Positions 8,320 through 17,085 of a DNA stretch of 64,000 nt are shown piece after piece. Both the position numbers and the translations under genes were made by a program. The notes under the pieces were generated by a model. The model searched no databases, had not been told where the DNA came from, and worked only from the letters and a program-made list of their open reading frames with translations. The number at the start of each line of letters is the position of its first letter. Positions within the stretch are counted from its first letter, which is position 1. Origin of the DNA: Flavimobilis sp052324925. Its GTDB lineage: Bacteria; Actinomycetota; Actinomycetes; Actinomycetales; Cellulomonadaceae. The stretch is taken from NCBI GenBank assembly GCA_052324925.1, contig JBQPRE010000002.1. One strand, given 5' to 3'.

Positions 8320-9240
8320 CTACTCCGTGCGAGTCTCATCGCGCGCGACCCATCGTCTGCCCGCCGACTGCCACACCATGTCCGCGGCCGTGCCGTCGAC
8401 GACTGGAGCCATGAGCGCCCCCGCGAGCCGTTCACCGTCGCGCAGGTTCGCAGCGTGCTCGCGACACACGACGGCCTCGACCATGTACTGGTCGTAGCCG
8501 CTGGCCGTGAACGTCTCGGGCACGACAAAGGTCACCGGGCCTTCCAGGCCGCGGTGCTTCCACTCGCCGGCGATCGCCTCGGCAAGGTCTCGGCCGTCGA
8601 TGTCGTGGGTGAGTGCCAGCACGCAGATGTCGACCAGGTCGCGCACTCGCGTCGACGTCCCCGTCTTGTACGTCTGGGCGGTGGCGCAGACCTTGTCGGC
8701 GACGTGATCGACGACCGGGTACAGGGGGATGAGAGGGGCCTCGTACCCGGCGGGCCGAGGCGCGTCTCCCCGCCGAACGTGCTCGACAGGCTGGGTGAGG
8801 AGCACGTCGTAGGACACGTCGAGTTTCAACGACTCCTGCTGGCGACGGCCGCAGATGTCCACGCCGAGCACGACGGTGGCCACGGCCGTGTCGTAGTCGA
8901 GCTCGTGGCCCGCAGTCACCGTCTTGAGGACGAACACGAAGTCGTCGGCGAGGTCCAGCGAGCAGATCGCCTCGAGGCGCCGTCGCACGTCAGCCATGTT
9001 CGACCCTCGCGCTACGAGGTCGAGGTCGGTGGTGGAGCGAGTGTCGATGACGCGGACGAGCAGCGCGCCGCCACCCTTGAGCACCCAGTCGTCTGCGACT
9101 TGCACGACGCGAGCCATGAACCGCTCGAAGATGAAGCCGGACTGGGCCGCCTCGGGCGACATCCCCACGACCTTGGCCTTGGCGGTCAGCGCCTTGCGCA
9201 GCGCGTTGGCCGAGACGTACCGCTTGCGCTCAGCCATCAA
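8320..9240 (-). CDS. abiEii: AbiEii-family nucleotidyltransferase toxin
   Basis: This 306-residue protein of the nucleotidyltransferase AbiEii/AbiGii family is the toxin of type IV-like AbiE systems that abort phage infection. The nucleotidyltransferase signature is near residues 52-78: VLKGGGALLVR followed by STTDLDL, with the catalytic aspartate pair. A later LYPVVDHVADKVCA segment is also typical of the family. It overlaps the upstream antitoxin gene by 11 nt, which implies coupled translation. The exact start may be the second ATG (9237). The family call is confident. Phage defence is inferred from the family. Confidence 0.87.
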   Translation of the reverse strand: MMAERKRYVSANALRKALTAKAKVVGMSPEAAQSGFIFERFMARVVQVADDWVLKGGGALLVRVIDTRSTTDLDLVARGSNMADVRRRLEAICSLDLADDFVFVLKTVTAGHELDYDTAVATVVLGVDICGRRQQESLKLDVSYDVLLTQPVEHVRRGDAPRPAGYEAPLIPLYPVVDHVADKVCATAQTYKTGTSTRVRDLVDICVLALTHDIDGRDLAEAIAGEWKHRGLEGPVTFVVPETFTASGYDQYMVEAVVCREHAANLRDGERLAGALMAPVVDGTAADMVWQSAGRRWVARDETRTE

Positions 9241-10162
9241 GGCCCCCAGCGCGCAGCATCGGCCCGACGAGGTCAGAGACCGGCACGCCGGAATCTGCCG
9301 CCAGGTCCTCCAGCGCGCGGCGCGCAGCCTTGCCCGCTTCCCGGAGACGAGCCCTGATCACGGGATCGTCCGGTACCAGACCCGAGAACATGTCGTCGTC
9401 GTACTTCGGCATCATGCTCGAGAACATGCTGGCGTCGTACTTCGGCGTCAGCGACGACGAGTAGTCCTGACCCGCGGCCCCCATGACCTTGTCCATCGGG
9501 ACGTGCGCGAGGTAGTGCTTCGAGAGCAGCCTCTCGAGACTGGGAGCCGGGGCAAGGCTGGCTGCCCACTCGACCGGGTCGAGCCCGTGGCGCTTGGCGA
9601 CAGGCGCGAGCTCTCGGACCAGCCGCGGCCTGTTGAGCGCGTCACGCCTGATGGCGTCCATGAGTATCCGGGAGACATGGTCCTCGTCGGCACCCGAGCG
9701 CAGCAGGTCGGCAGCGGTGCGCTCGATGGTCGTCACGGGTAGGCCGTCGACCTGCGTGATGCTCGCGGGGCCGAGCTTCATGGTGTGGAACTTGAGCTCG
9801 CGGCGTGTCGTCCGTCGTTGCGCGGGGAACGTTATCTCGTGCTGCAGGGCACGAAGCGTGCCCAGGTTGTGCACGACTGCAGCCGAGGCGTGGGAGACGA
9901 CGCCCGAGCTGGGCAGCTGGCGTCCGCGCTCGGCGAGGGTTGCCGCCGGATCGACGCTCAGATAGGCCGCGCGCAGCCGGGTCAGGTGGGAGTCGGGTAC
10001 CCCTGCCATCGCGTAGACACCGTACGAGATCCTCTCCATGCGGCCCGAGGCCACCGCGGAGGTCAGGTGATGCCGGGGCACGCCGAGTCTCTCGGCCTGC
10101 GCGGCGGTGACCAGGCCCCACTGGTCGGCCGCGAGGTCGACGACTTCCTCAAGAGCGATCAT
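9230..10162 (-). CDS. abiEi: AbiEi-family antitoxin / transcriptional regulator
   Basis: This 310-residue protein has an N-terminal winged-helix AbiEi_4 domain (residues 8-55, WGLVTAAQAERLGVPRHHL and then GVYAMAG) and an AbiEi C-terminal domain (THMKLGP...GLPVTTIERTAADLL in outline). It should neutralise AbiEii and repress the operon. It precedes the toxin gene with an 11-nt overlap. Near residues 238-265 a 12-residue unit, PKYDxxMFSxxx, occurs twice. The start looks leaderless, with TACATT, 6 nt, then ATG. A TTGCTC box 18 nt upstream of TACATT completes a promoter. Confidence 0.87.
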   Translation of the reverse strand: MIALEEVVDLAADQWGLVTAAQAERLGVPRHHLTSAVASGRMERISYGVYAMAGVPDSHLTRLRAAYLSVDPAATLAERGRQLPSSGVVSHASAAVVHNLGTLRALQHEITFPAQRRTTRRELKFHTMKLGPASITQVDGLPVTTIERTAADLLRSGADEDHVSRILMDAIRRDALNRPRLVRELAPVAKRHGLDPVEWAASLAPAPSLERLLSKHYLAHVPMDKVMGAAGQDYSSSLTPKYDASMFSSMMPKYDDDMFSGLVPDDPVIRARLREAGKAARRALEDLAADSGVPVSDLVGPMLRAGGLDG

Positions 10163-10165
10163 GCT

Positions 10166-10381
10166 TCAAATGTAGGCCGCACCCACCATATTGAGCAAGA
10201 CTCCCCGGCGCGACGTTGAATATAGTGGCTCAGGCCACCGTATTCGGCATCCCGCCCTCCGTTGCGCTGTGGCCAGACCGGTTGCTCGCAGGTCGCTGTC
10301 CTTGGTGGGGCGCCGTGCGGCAAGGGCAGCGAGCAGGGCGACGCCACCTTCGAGTGTTCCTCGCTGAGGCAGTGGCGTCAT
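10166..10381 (-). pseudogene. Remnant of a second AbiEii-type toxin gene
   Basis: This 71-codon frame carries a recognisable piece of an AbiEii nucleotidyltransferase: GGVALLAALAARRPTKDSDL, where the GG and KDxDL elements match the family core. The rest of the toxin (normally 200-300 residues) is absent. The frame then runs without similarity into the promoter of the intact abiE pair. The ATG overlaps the end of an upstream AbiEi remnant as ATGA, the usual AbiE arrangement. I read it as a truncated copy that no longer works. Confidence 0.6.
10169..10198 (-). promoter_or_regulatory. abiE promoter
   Basis: On the minus strand a TTGCTC -35-like box, an 18-nt spacer and a TACATT -10 box end 6 nt before the abiEi ATG, so the transcript should be leaderless. 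The promoter lies inside the reading frame of the decayed abiEii copy just upstream. Confidence 0.55.
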
Positions 10382-10582
10382 AGCAGGATCTCCAATGCGT
10401 CACGGAGTGCAGGCGTCGCCTGCGGGAACGACGCGGCCTGCGTCAGGATCGTCGACGGGCTGCTGCCAGGGATGCTCGTAGCGGCCTTCGGAGAGGAGGG
10501 CGCGCAGCTGCCGCCGCGAGACGCCCGCGGCCGCGAGCGTGCTCGCATCCAGCAGGTCAGGCAGGTGCGCTGCGTCCATCAT
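10378..10582 (-). pseudogene. Remnant of a second AbiEi-type antitoxin gene
   Basis: An open frame of 60 codons (10582-10400) encodes an AbiEi_4-like winged-helix start, DLLDASTLAAAGVSRRQLRALLSEGRYEH. After this it loses similarity and stops. A shifted frame then gives TPALRDALEILL and a stop that overlaps the ATG of the AbiEii remnant by 4 nt. The simplest reading is one antitoxin gene that lost its middle and suffered a frameshift. It lies in the same order and strand as the intact pair downstream. Confidence 0.55.
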
Positions 10583-10808
10583 CCCCTCCGGTCATTTCTG
10601 GTGACAGCCACAGTGTGCCTGTCACGCTTTTTGTCCGGCAGGGTGTCGGCGAACGCAAAGCTGGGGCACCCCTGGACGACGCCCGCTACCAACTCCGCAC
10701 CGCCAATGAACCGTTGCCCTCCGCGGCGGCCACGGCCCTCGCCGAGGGCGGACGCGTCCCAGCGGCGTAGGAGGTGCTCGGTGCGACCAGCGTCCTGGTC
10801 GGGCTTAG
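10583..10808 (+). other. Non-coding stretch beside the AbiE remnants
   Basis: No convincing gene is seen on either strand. One short plus-strand frame near 10660-10770 reads APLDDARYQLRTANEPLP and then stops. It could be scrap of a transposase, but the similarity is too weak to name. With the decayed AbiE copy this looks like a site of past insertion and deletion. Confidence 0.35.
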
Positions 10809-11684
10809 CTAGCCGCGCTGGTCGGGTCCTGCGGCGTCGTCCGCAGTGTTTGGCTCACCTGACCGGGCGTCGGGGACGGCCCGGGCGGGGCCGGGCACCG
10901 GGCGCTTGGGGCTGCGGCCGTCGCCCGATGAACGTCCCGTGAGGCGACGCTGCACCCAGGGGTAGGCGTGCTCCCGCATCCACGCTGCGTTCTCGCGCAT
11001 CCGCACGGCCCACGCCTCTGCGCCTGGCGCGTCGAGCGGGACGTCCCACGCGGGATCGGTGGGCTCGAGGCCGAGCGCGGCGAGAGCGGCCTCGGCGATG
11101 CGCCGGTGTCCCTCGCTCGTGAGGTGGAGGCGGTCGGTGTCCCACATCCGCCAATCCTTGATGAAGCGCATGCCCCACTGGTCGACGACGTAGGCGCCGT
11201 GGCGACGCGCGATCGACCACAGGTGTGCGTTGAACGTCGCGACGCGGGGCCGGGTGAGTCGCATGACCGCGGAGCCGTCGGCGTCCATGCCCGTCGCGAG
11301 CAGGACGTCCGCGCCCGCCTCGCGAGCGCGGACGACGGCGTTCTCGAGCCTCCCGGCGAGACGGTCGACGTCGACGTTGGGCCGCAGGATGTCGTTGCCG
11401 CCGCCGACGATCGAGATGAGGTCAGGCTGCAGGTCGAGAGCTGCGGGCAGCTGGTCGGTGAGGATCGGCCCGAGCAGCCGCCCGCGGATCGCGAGGTTGG
11501 CGTACTCGATGCCGCCGGGGCGACGAGCGTCGAGGTGCTCGGCGAGGCGGTCGGCCCAGCCGCGGCACGCGTCGGACCCGGGTGCGTCGCGGTCCCAGAG
11601 GCCTTCCGTGAACGAGTCGCCGATCGCGACGTAGCGGGTCCAGCGGGGCACAGTGGCGGCGGGCACGGTTGTCACGCCCTCCAT
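10809..11684 (-). CDS. SGNH/GDSL-family hydrolase
   Basis: This 291-residue esterase/lipase-like protein shows all four SGNH blocks. Block I is GDSFTEGL near residue 20, with the catalytic serine. Block II is a glycine in AIRGRLLG, block III is GGGND, and block V is DRLHLTSEGH with the catalytic Asp and His. No signal peptide is visible, so it is probably cytoplasmic. A C-terminal tail of about 50 residues is charged and Pro-rich. The ATG at 11684 was chosen because it begins just before the conserved core. It overlaps the end of the upstream uracil-DNA glycosylase gene by 13 nt. The substrate cannot be predicted. Confidence 0.85.
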   Translation of the reverse strand: MEGVTTVPAATVPRWTRYVAIGDSFTEGLWDRDAPGSDACRGWADRLAEHLDARRPGGIEYANLAIRGRLLGPILTDQLPAALDLQPDLISIVGGGNDILRPNVDVDRLAGRLENAVVRAREAGADVLLATGMDADGSAVMRLTRPRVATFNAHLWSIARRHGAYVVDQWGMRFIKDWRMWDTDRLHLTSEGHRRIAEAALAALGLEPTDPAWDVPLDAPGAEAWAVRMRENAAWMREHAYPWVQRRLTGRSSGDGRSPKRPVPGPARAVPDARSGEPNTADDAAGPDQRG

Positions 11685-12361
11685 CGTGCACCTTCCGGGA
11701 GCGACCAGTCGAGCGGCGCGGCGCCCTGGGCGACGAGTGCGTCCGACGCGCGCGTGAACGGCCGCGAGCCGAAGAATCCGCGGTGCGCGGCTAGCGGGCT
11801 CGGGTGCGCCGAGACGAGCACGGGGTGATGCGCGAGGCGAGGTGCGAGACGTTCCGCGTCCTTGCCCCACAGGATCGCGACGAGCGGGGCGTCGCGCGCG
11901 TCGAGCACCTCGACGACGCGGTCGGTGACGTGCTCCCACCCGCGCCCCCGATGCGAGCCCGCCTCACCCGCCCGCACCGTGAGGACTCGGTTGAGCAGCA
12001 GGATGCCGCGGCTCGCCCACGCGGACAGGTCGCCCGACGTCGCGGCGGCCTGGCCGGTGTCGTCGTGCAGCTCGGTGAGGATGTTGCGCAGCGACCGCGG
12101 CAGCGGCCGCACGTCGGCCTCGCACGAGAACGCGAGCCCGTGCGCGTGGCCGGGGGTCGGGTAGGGGTCCTGCCCGACGACGAGGACGCGCACGTCCTCG
12201 AGCGGCCGCTCGAACGCACGCATGACGAGGTGCCGCGGCGGCAGGACGTCGTGCCCCGCGCTGACCTCGTCGTCGAGGAAGTCGTCGAGGACGTCGAGAT
12301 GGTGGGCGACGGGCGCCAGAGCGCGGGCCCACGAGGGGTGAAGAGCATCGACGAGGGGCAC
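11672..12361 (-). CDS. ung: Uracil-DNA glycosylase (family 1)
   Basis: This 229-residue repair enzyme removes uracil from DNA. The catalytic loop VVGQDPYPTPGHAHGLAFS places the general base at D65. The uracil-binding region LLLNRVLTVRAGEAGSH and the DNA-intercalation loop SAHPSPLAAHRGFF follow. The length is normal for Ung. I chose the GTG at 12361 because the protein then begins PLVDALHPSW like its relatives, and because TAGCGT lies 7 nt upstream in leaderless style. GTGs at 12370 and 12385 are alternatives. The gene overlaps the SGNH hydrolase gene downstream. Confidence 0.94.
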   Translation of the reverse strand: MPLVDALHPSWARALAPVAHHLDVLDDFLDDEVSAGHDVLPPRHLVMRAFERPLEDVRVLVVGQDPYPTPGHAHGLAFSCEADVRPLPRSLRNILTELHDDTGQAAATSGDLSAWASRGILLLNRVLTVRAGEAGSHRGRGWEHVTDRVVEVLDARDAPLVAILWGKDAERLAPRLAHHPVLVSAHPSPLAAHRGFFGSRPFTRASDALVAQGAAPLDWSLPEGARWRA

Positions 12362-12500
12362 GGATCTCACGCTACCGGGGCGCACGACGTGCGTGCTCGC
12401 GACCGCAGCCTCGAGGAATGACACCGGTGTGGTTCGAGCGTACGATCGACGCGTGCGGCTGTGCGCCGTGCGCCGGATCGACACGACGAGGGAGGCAGCG

Positions 12501-12824
12501 GTGGCTGAGCTGCACGCGGTCCCCGACGACCACGAGACGGACCCGGCCGAGCCTGGCAGCGACGAACGTCCGTCGGGCCTGAGCGAGCGCGACGAGAAGA
12601 TCCTCGCGTTCGAACGGCAGTGGTGGAAGTACGCGGGGGCCAAGGAGCAGGCCGTGCGCGAGCTCTTCGACCTCCCGGCGACCCGGTACTACCAGGTCCT
12701 CAACGCACTCATCGACACCCCCGAGGCCCTCGCGTTCGACCCGATGCTCGTCAAGCGCCTGCGCCGCCTGCGCTCGAGCCGGCATCGCGCGCGCAGCCAG
12801 CGTCGCCTCGGCACCGAGGGCTGA
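12501..12824 (+). CDS. DUF3263-family small protein
   Basis: This 107-residue protein has the actinobacterial DUF3263 domain: LSERDEKILAFERQWWKYAGAKEQAVRELF, then RYYQVLNALID and LVKRLRRLR (residues about 30-95). The helix-turn-helix-like pattern hints at DNA binding, but the function is unknown. A GAGGGAGG ribosome site 5 nt before this GTG favours it. A TACGAT box 6 nt before an in-frame GTG at 12453 would instead allow a leaderless form 16 residues longer. It is divergent from ung and 95 nt before the LytR_C gene. Confidence 0.8.
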   Translation: MAELHAVPDDHETDPAEPGSDERPSGLSERDEKILAFERQWWKYAGAKEQAVRELFDLPATRYYQVLNALIDTPEALAFDPMLVKRLRRLRSSRHRARSQRRLGTEG

Positions 12825-12919
12825 CGCGCACGATCCCGCCAGGGATCTTCGCAACCTCTTCGCGCGGCGCCGCGCCGCGCCGACACGGTCGGGCGCTCGG
12901 GCACCGGTAGCCTGTCCTG

Positions 12920-13552
12920 GTGAGCGGCTACCCCTACCCGAACGACGAGTTCGACATTGAGCTTGATGACTCCCATGCCCTGGGGATCCACCATGCTCGT
13001 CGATCGACGTGGAGCAAGATCTGGCCCTTCCTCGTCGTCGTTCTCGTGTGCGCGGCGCTCGCGGTCGCGCTCGTCACCTGGTTCACGTCGCAGGGACGGG
13101 TGAAGAACAACGCCGCGCCGCCGTCGACGTCCACGACGGCGGCCGCCACGACGGCCCCCACGACCACGGTCGAGCCGAGCGAGGAACCCTCGACGGAAAC
13201 GACGACCGAGCCTGCGGACGACGAGACGACGACGGAGCCCGACGAGGACCCGACGACCGAGGAGCCCGCGGCCCCCGAGCTCACGCGTTCGACCGCGATC
13301 CGCGTCCTCAACGCGACGCGCACGCAGGGCCTCGCGGCCTCGCGTGTCTCCACGCTCAAGCAGGCCGGCTGGACGAACGTCGTCGGTGAGAACTTCCCGA
13401 GCAGCTCGAACGCCCCCTCGTCCACGTCCGTCTGGTACCGCTCGGCGGACCTCGCCGATGAGGCGAAGCAGGTCGCAGCAGACCTGGGCATCACCACCGT
13501 CACGCTCGTGGAGGAGCTGCGCGGAGACATGTCGGTCGTGCTCGTCGGCTGA
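12920..13552 (+). CDS. LytR C-terminal domain protein, single-pass membrane
   Basis: This 210-residue protein has a short acidic cytoplasmic N-terminus, one membrane segment near 34-56 (WPFLVVVLVCAALAVALVTWF), a Thr/Glu/Pro-rich spacer (60-125) and a LytR_C domain (IRVLNATRTQGLAASRVSTLKQAGW to the end). LytR_C proteins are cell-envelope proteins linked to wall-polymer attachment, but no LCP catalytic domain is present here. The GTG start is leaderless: TAGCCT at 12908-12913, 6 nt, then GTG. Confidence 0.85.
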   Translation: MSGYPYPNDEFDIELDDSHALGIHHARRSTWSKIWPFLVVVLVCAALAVALVTWFTSQGRVKNNAAPPSTSTTAAATTAPTTTVEPSEEPSTETTTEPADDETTTEPDEDPTTEEPAAPELTRSTAIRVLNATRTQGLAASRVSTLKQAGWTNVVGENFPSSSNAPSSTSVWYRSADLADEAKQVAADLGITTVTLVEELRGDMSVVLVG

Positions 13553-13700
13553 CGCCGCTCACGGTCGCTCGCGGCCGCGCGTGACCGAGTTCCCGGGGCG
13601 GGCCAACCCTTTCGCTCACGGAGCCCGTTCCCCTAGGCTGGCCACATTCGTGCCCGACGGAGGGCGCGGATGCACGCACGAGACGAGCAAGGAGCGGTAG

Positions 13701-13904
13701 ATGGCCCAGGGCACGGTCAAGTGGTTCAACTCCGAGAAGGGCTTCGGGTTCATCACCCCGGCCGACGGCGGACAGGACCTCTTCGTTCACTTCAGCGCGA
13801 TCCAGACCGACGGCTACCGGACCCTCGACGAGGGTCAGCCGGTCGAGTTCGAGGTGGGGCAAGGGACGAAGGGGCCGCAGGCGGAGCAGGTCCGCCCGGT
13901 CTGA
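13701..13904 (+). CDS. Cold-shock protein, CspA family
   Basis: This 67-residue single cold-shock domain carries both RNA-binding motifs, KGFGFI (RNP1) and DLFVHF (RNP2), and WFN before them. It is an RNA chaperone of normal CspA length. AAGGAG lies about 8 nt before the ATG. The upstream gap of about 145 nt has no gene and probably holds the promoter and a long leader, as is usual for csp genes. A strong terminator follows. Confidence 0.95.
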   Translation: MAQGTVKWFNSEKGFGFITPADGGQDLFVHFSAIQTDGYRTLDEGQPVEFEVGQGTKGPQAEQVRPV

Positions 13905-13927
13905 CCACCCTCACCCACGCGTGAGGG

Positions 13928-13966
13928 GCGCTCCCCGACGGCATTGACGCCGGCGGGGAGCGCTTT
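13928..13966 (+). terminator. Rho-independent terminator after the csp gene
   Basis: A 10-bp perfect stem, GCGCTCCCCG/CGGGGAGCGC, with an inner CGGC/GCCG stem, is followed by TTT. It begins 24 nt after the csp stop codon. Confidence 0.85.
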
Positions 13967-14049
13967 CGTGTGCGGCCGGCCTGCCACGTGGGCGAGTCTC
14001 GGCGCCGGACGGTGTGCCGGGTCGCGCACCCTGGGTCAGGCGCGCGCGC

Positions 14050-15420
14050 TCACGGAGCGTCCTGGAGGGCCGTGAGCGCAAGGAGGACGTTGGCGCTCGA
14101 CCACGCGAGCGGCGCGACCGCCGCAGGCGAACCGTCTGCGAGGACCTTCTCGGGGATCGCGCCGGAGGAGGTGCGGTGCTTGTCGATCCAGCCGAGCCAG
14201 TGCTCGGCGGTCGTGCGGTCGCCGAGCGACGCTGCCGTGAGCGCGTAGAGCGTCGTCTGCGGGGTCCACGAGACGCCGTCGGGCCGCCACGACCCTCCCG
14301 GGGCGAGGCCGCCCGCGGGCCGCAGCATGGGCCCGACGCTCGCCCGCCATGCGGCCTCCGCACCGTCGAGCGGCACGGTGACGAACGGCGGCAGGACGAA
14401 CGCCGTCGCCGCATCCCGCGCGCCACCTGTGACGTGCCGCGGATAGCCGAGCGTCCCGAAGGTGCTCTCGATGCGCTCGCGCAGCGTTGCCGCCGCGTCG
14501 GCCGTCGTGCGTGCCCGCTCTGGCTCGCCGAGCAGCGTCCACGCGTCCGTCGCGGCCTCGAGCCCCGCGAGCAGCGGCGCGGCCGTGCCGAGCGTCGTCA
14601 CCGACTCCCGAACCTCCCAGTAGTCCGGTGACGCAGGTGGGAGCCGGCGGCCACCCTCGGTGAGCGCGATCGCGTGGTCTGTCGCACGCTCGAGGAGGCC
14701 GCGCAGGCTCAGGGCGACGTCCGTGCGGGTCGGTGCCGCGTCGCTCGAGGTAACGGCTGGGGTGGTGGCGGGCCCCTCTTGGGTCGCGTCGAGCACCTCG
14801 CCGAGCGCCCACAGGACCCAGCCCGTGCCGTCGGTCTGCGGGTGGCGCCCGTCGGGCGGACCTGCGCCGTCGAGCGTGTAGCGGGCCTCGAAGGAGCCGT
14901 CGTCTGCCTGCACGCGCGCAAGGAAGTCGAGCACGCGCACGGCGTCCGCGCCGTGACCCGTGCGGGCGAGCGCGGCGGCGACGAACGCGTTGTCCCGCGG
15001 CCACGCATACCCCCAGCGCTCGTGGAGTGCCGCGGGCACCGCGCCGTCGTCACCGAGGAGTGCGTGGAGGTCGCCGAGAGCGCCCCTCGCCATGTCCTCG
15101 AAGCGCGTGCCGACCCCCGGGATGGTGCCCGCGTCGAGCCAGGCACGCTGCTTGCTCGCGAGCCGGTCGAGCTCCGCGCGCCCAGCCGCGTCGACTCCGG
15201 ACACGGCGGGTACGCGCACCCCCGGCAGGTACGCCTGTCGGGTCCCGGGCGCAACCGTCGCGACGCCTTGAGGTGTGACGACGAGCCCGTCGGAGTACAG
15301 CTCGATGACGTTGCGGTCGATTCCGCCCTGCGTCGCGCCCGCGGCCGAGACGAGCGCCGTCGCCGCAAGGACCGCGGCCAACGTGAGGCCCGCGACCCGA
15401 CGACCCCGGCGTGACGGCAC
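14050..15420 (-). CDS. Secreted glucoamylase-like (GH15-type) protein
   Basis: This 456-residue protein has a Sec-type signal peptide (basic MPSRRGRR, hydrophobic to about residue 29) and an alpha/alpha-barrel like GH15 glycoside hydrolases. Landmarks are YAWPRDNAF near 138, PDYWEVRE near 265 and IPEKVLADGSPAAVAPLAWSSA near the C-terminus. The glutamates in the last two are the likely general acid and base, though this is inference from family pattern. It probably acts on an alpha-glucan or glucoside outside the cell. It stands alone, divergent from the oxidoreductase gene. Confidence 0.8.
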   Translation of the reverse strand: MPSRRGRRVAGLTLAAVLAATALVSAAGATQGGIDRNVIELYSDGLVVTPQGVATVAPGTRQAYLPGVRVPAVSGVDAAGRAELDRLASKQRAWLDAGTIPGVGTRFEDMARGALGDLHALLGDDGAVPAALHERWGYAWPRDNAFVAAALARTGHGADAVRVLDFLARVQADDGSFEARYTLDGAGPPDGRHPQTDGTGWVLWALGEVLDATQEGPATTPAVTSSDAAPTRTDVALSLRGLLERATDHAIALTEGGRRLPPASPDYWEVRESVTTLGTAAPLLAGLEAATDAWTLLGEPERARTTADAAATLRERIESTFGTLGYPRHVTGGARDAATAFVLPPFVTVPLDGAEAAWRASVGPMLRPAGGLAPGGSWRPDGVSWTPQTTLYALTAASLGDRTTAEHWLGWIDKHRTSSGAIPEKVLADGSPAAVAPLAWSSANVLLALTALQDAP

Positions 15421-15543
15421 CCGTGGACTCTAGCGCCTGCGGCCCGCGTCGAGCGGCCTCGTCCGGTGGCAGCGCGCGATCGACGAGGTCGCGCGGAGGT
15501 GTGCCCGCGATACTGGAGGTTCCGAGGGTCCGAGGGGGTGCGC

Positions 15544-17031
15544 ATGGTCGACGTCGTCGTCGTGGGGTCTGGCCCCAACGGGCTCGCTGCAGCCGTCACG
15601 CTCGTCCGGGCGGGGCTGCATGTGCGGGTCGTCGAGGCGGAGGCTACGGCCGGTGGGGGAGCGCGGACGCTCCCGCTCGGAACCGACTGGCTCGTCGTCC
15701 GCCGCGGCGTCGACGCCGAGCAGATCGCCGCGCTCCCGCACGACGTCTGCTCGACGACCCACCCGCTCGCCCTCGCCTCACCGTTCCTGCGCGGGTTCGA
15801 CCTGGCCGCGCGCGGCGTGCAGCTCGTCAGCCCTCGGGTGTCCTACGCGCACCCCCTGCCGGGAGGGGCGGTCCTCGCGCACCGGTCGCTCGAGCAGACG
15901 GTCGCCGAGCTCGGACCCGATGGCGCCGCCTGGCGGCGCAGCGTGGGCTCGCTCGCTGAACGGCCGGACGCGCTCGCGGGGCTCCTGCTCGGGGACCGTC
16001 GTGCGGCGCTCGGCGGCCCGGGTCAGGCCCGTGCCGCGGCCGCGCTCGCGAACGCGCTCGTGCGTGCGCCTCGCGAGGGGCGCGCGGGCGCGCTGCTCGC
16101 CGGCGTCGCCGCCCATGCGATGGCACCGCTGTCCTCGCCCGCCGCCACGGGGACGGGGCTGCTGCTCGGTGCGCTCGCGCACGCGGGTGGCTGGCCCGTG
16201 CCCGTCGGGGGCTCGCGCGCGATCGTCGACGCGCTGCTCACCGACCTGCGGGCGCACGGCGTCGAGGTCGAGACCGGCCGTCGGGTGAGGTCGTGGGGCG
16301 ACCTGCCGGCCGGGGCGGACGTGCTCCTCACGACGTCGGTTCCGCGCGCGCTCGGGATCGTCGGGCACCGCGTGCCGTGGCACGTGCGCGCCGCCCTGCG
16401 GCGCTTCCGCAGCGGGCCCGGCGCGTCCGCGGTCCAGCTCGTGCTCGACGGGCCCGTGCCGTGGGCCGACGCACGTGCCCGGGAGGCGGGCACCGTCCAC
16501 GTCGCCGGAAGCGTCGACGACGTGCGGGCCGCGCAGGCCGCCGTGCGCGCCGGACGGCACGCGGAGCGCCCCGTCGTGCTCCTCGGCGACCCCACGCCGT
16601 GGGACCCGGCGCGTTTCGGGAGCGCGCGTCCCACGGCTCGCGTCGTCTGGGCGTACGCGCACGTCCCGGCGGGCTCCGGACGTGACGTCACGGACGACGT
16701 CCTCGCGCACGTCGAGCGGTACGCGCCGGACGTGCGCGACCGCGTGCTTGCGACGCGCTGCGTGCCCGCGGCTCACCTGTCCGCGCACGACGAGAACCTC
16801 CTCGGCGGTGACATCGCGACCGGGGCCGTGACCGCGTGGCAGATGCTCGCCCGGCCGCGGCTCGCCCCCGACCCGCACCTCCTCGGGGAGGTGGGCGGAC
16901 GGCTCGTCCTGCTGGGTTCCGCTGCGAGCCCTCCGGGGCCGGGCGTCCACGGCATGGGCGGGTATCTTGCTGCGCGCTCGCTCCTCGCGAGGCGGGGCGT
17001 GCGGCCGGGTGCGCTCGGCCCTCGGGGGTAG
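15544..17031 (+). CDS. FAD-dependent oxidoreductase, phytoene-desaturase-like
   Basis: This 495-residue flavoprotein has an N-terminal Rossmann dinucleotide site, VVVGSGPNGLAAAVTLVRAGLHV, with an acidic residue at the end of the second strand (VVEAEA). It has the C-terminal FAD segment LLGSAASPPGPGVHGMGGYLAARSLL of the amine-oxidase/carotenoid-desaturase superfamily. No carotenoid genes are adjacent, so the substrate is unknown. A G-rich ribosome site precedes the ATG, and an in-frame GTG at 15538 is possible. A GATACT -10-like box lies about 30 nt upstream. Confidence 0.82.
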   Translation: MVDVVVVGSGPNGLAAAVTLVRAGLHVRVVEAEATAGGGARTLPLGTDWLVVRRGVDAEQIAALPHDVCSTTHPLALASPFLRGFDLAARGVQLVSPRVSYAHPLPGGAVLAHRSLEQTVAELGPDGAAWRRSVGSLAERPDALAGLLLGDRRAALGGPGQARAAAALANALVRAPREGRAGALLAGVAAHAMAPLSSPAATGTGLLLGALAHAGGWPVPVGGSRAIVDALLTDLRAHGVEVETGRRVRSWGDLPAGADVLLTTSVPRALGIVGHRVPWHVRAALRRFRSGPGASAVQLVLDGPVPWADARAREAGTVHVAGSVDDVRAAQAAVRAGRHAERPVVLLGDPTPWDPARFGSARPTARVVWAYAHVPAGSGRDVTDDVLAHVERYAPDVRDRVLATRCVPAAHLSAHDENLLGGDIATGAVTAWQMLARPRLAPDPHLLGEVGGRLVLLGSAASPPGPGVHGMGGYLAARSLLARRGVRPGALGPRG

Positions 17032-17085
17032 GCCGCGCAACCGTGCACGGCGTGTTCGGCTCTGCGCGGACGAGGCCGCGACCAC

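Noticed and set aside
10660..10770. Transposase fragment (APLDDARYQLRTANEPLP frame)
   Set aside because: There is a vague resemblance to transposase C-termini only. No inverted repeats or target duplication are seen.
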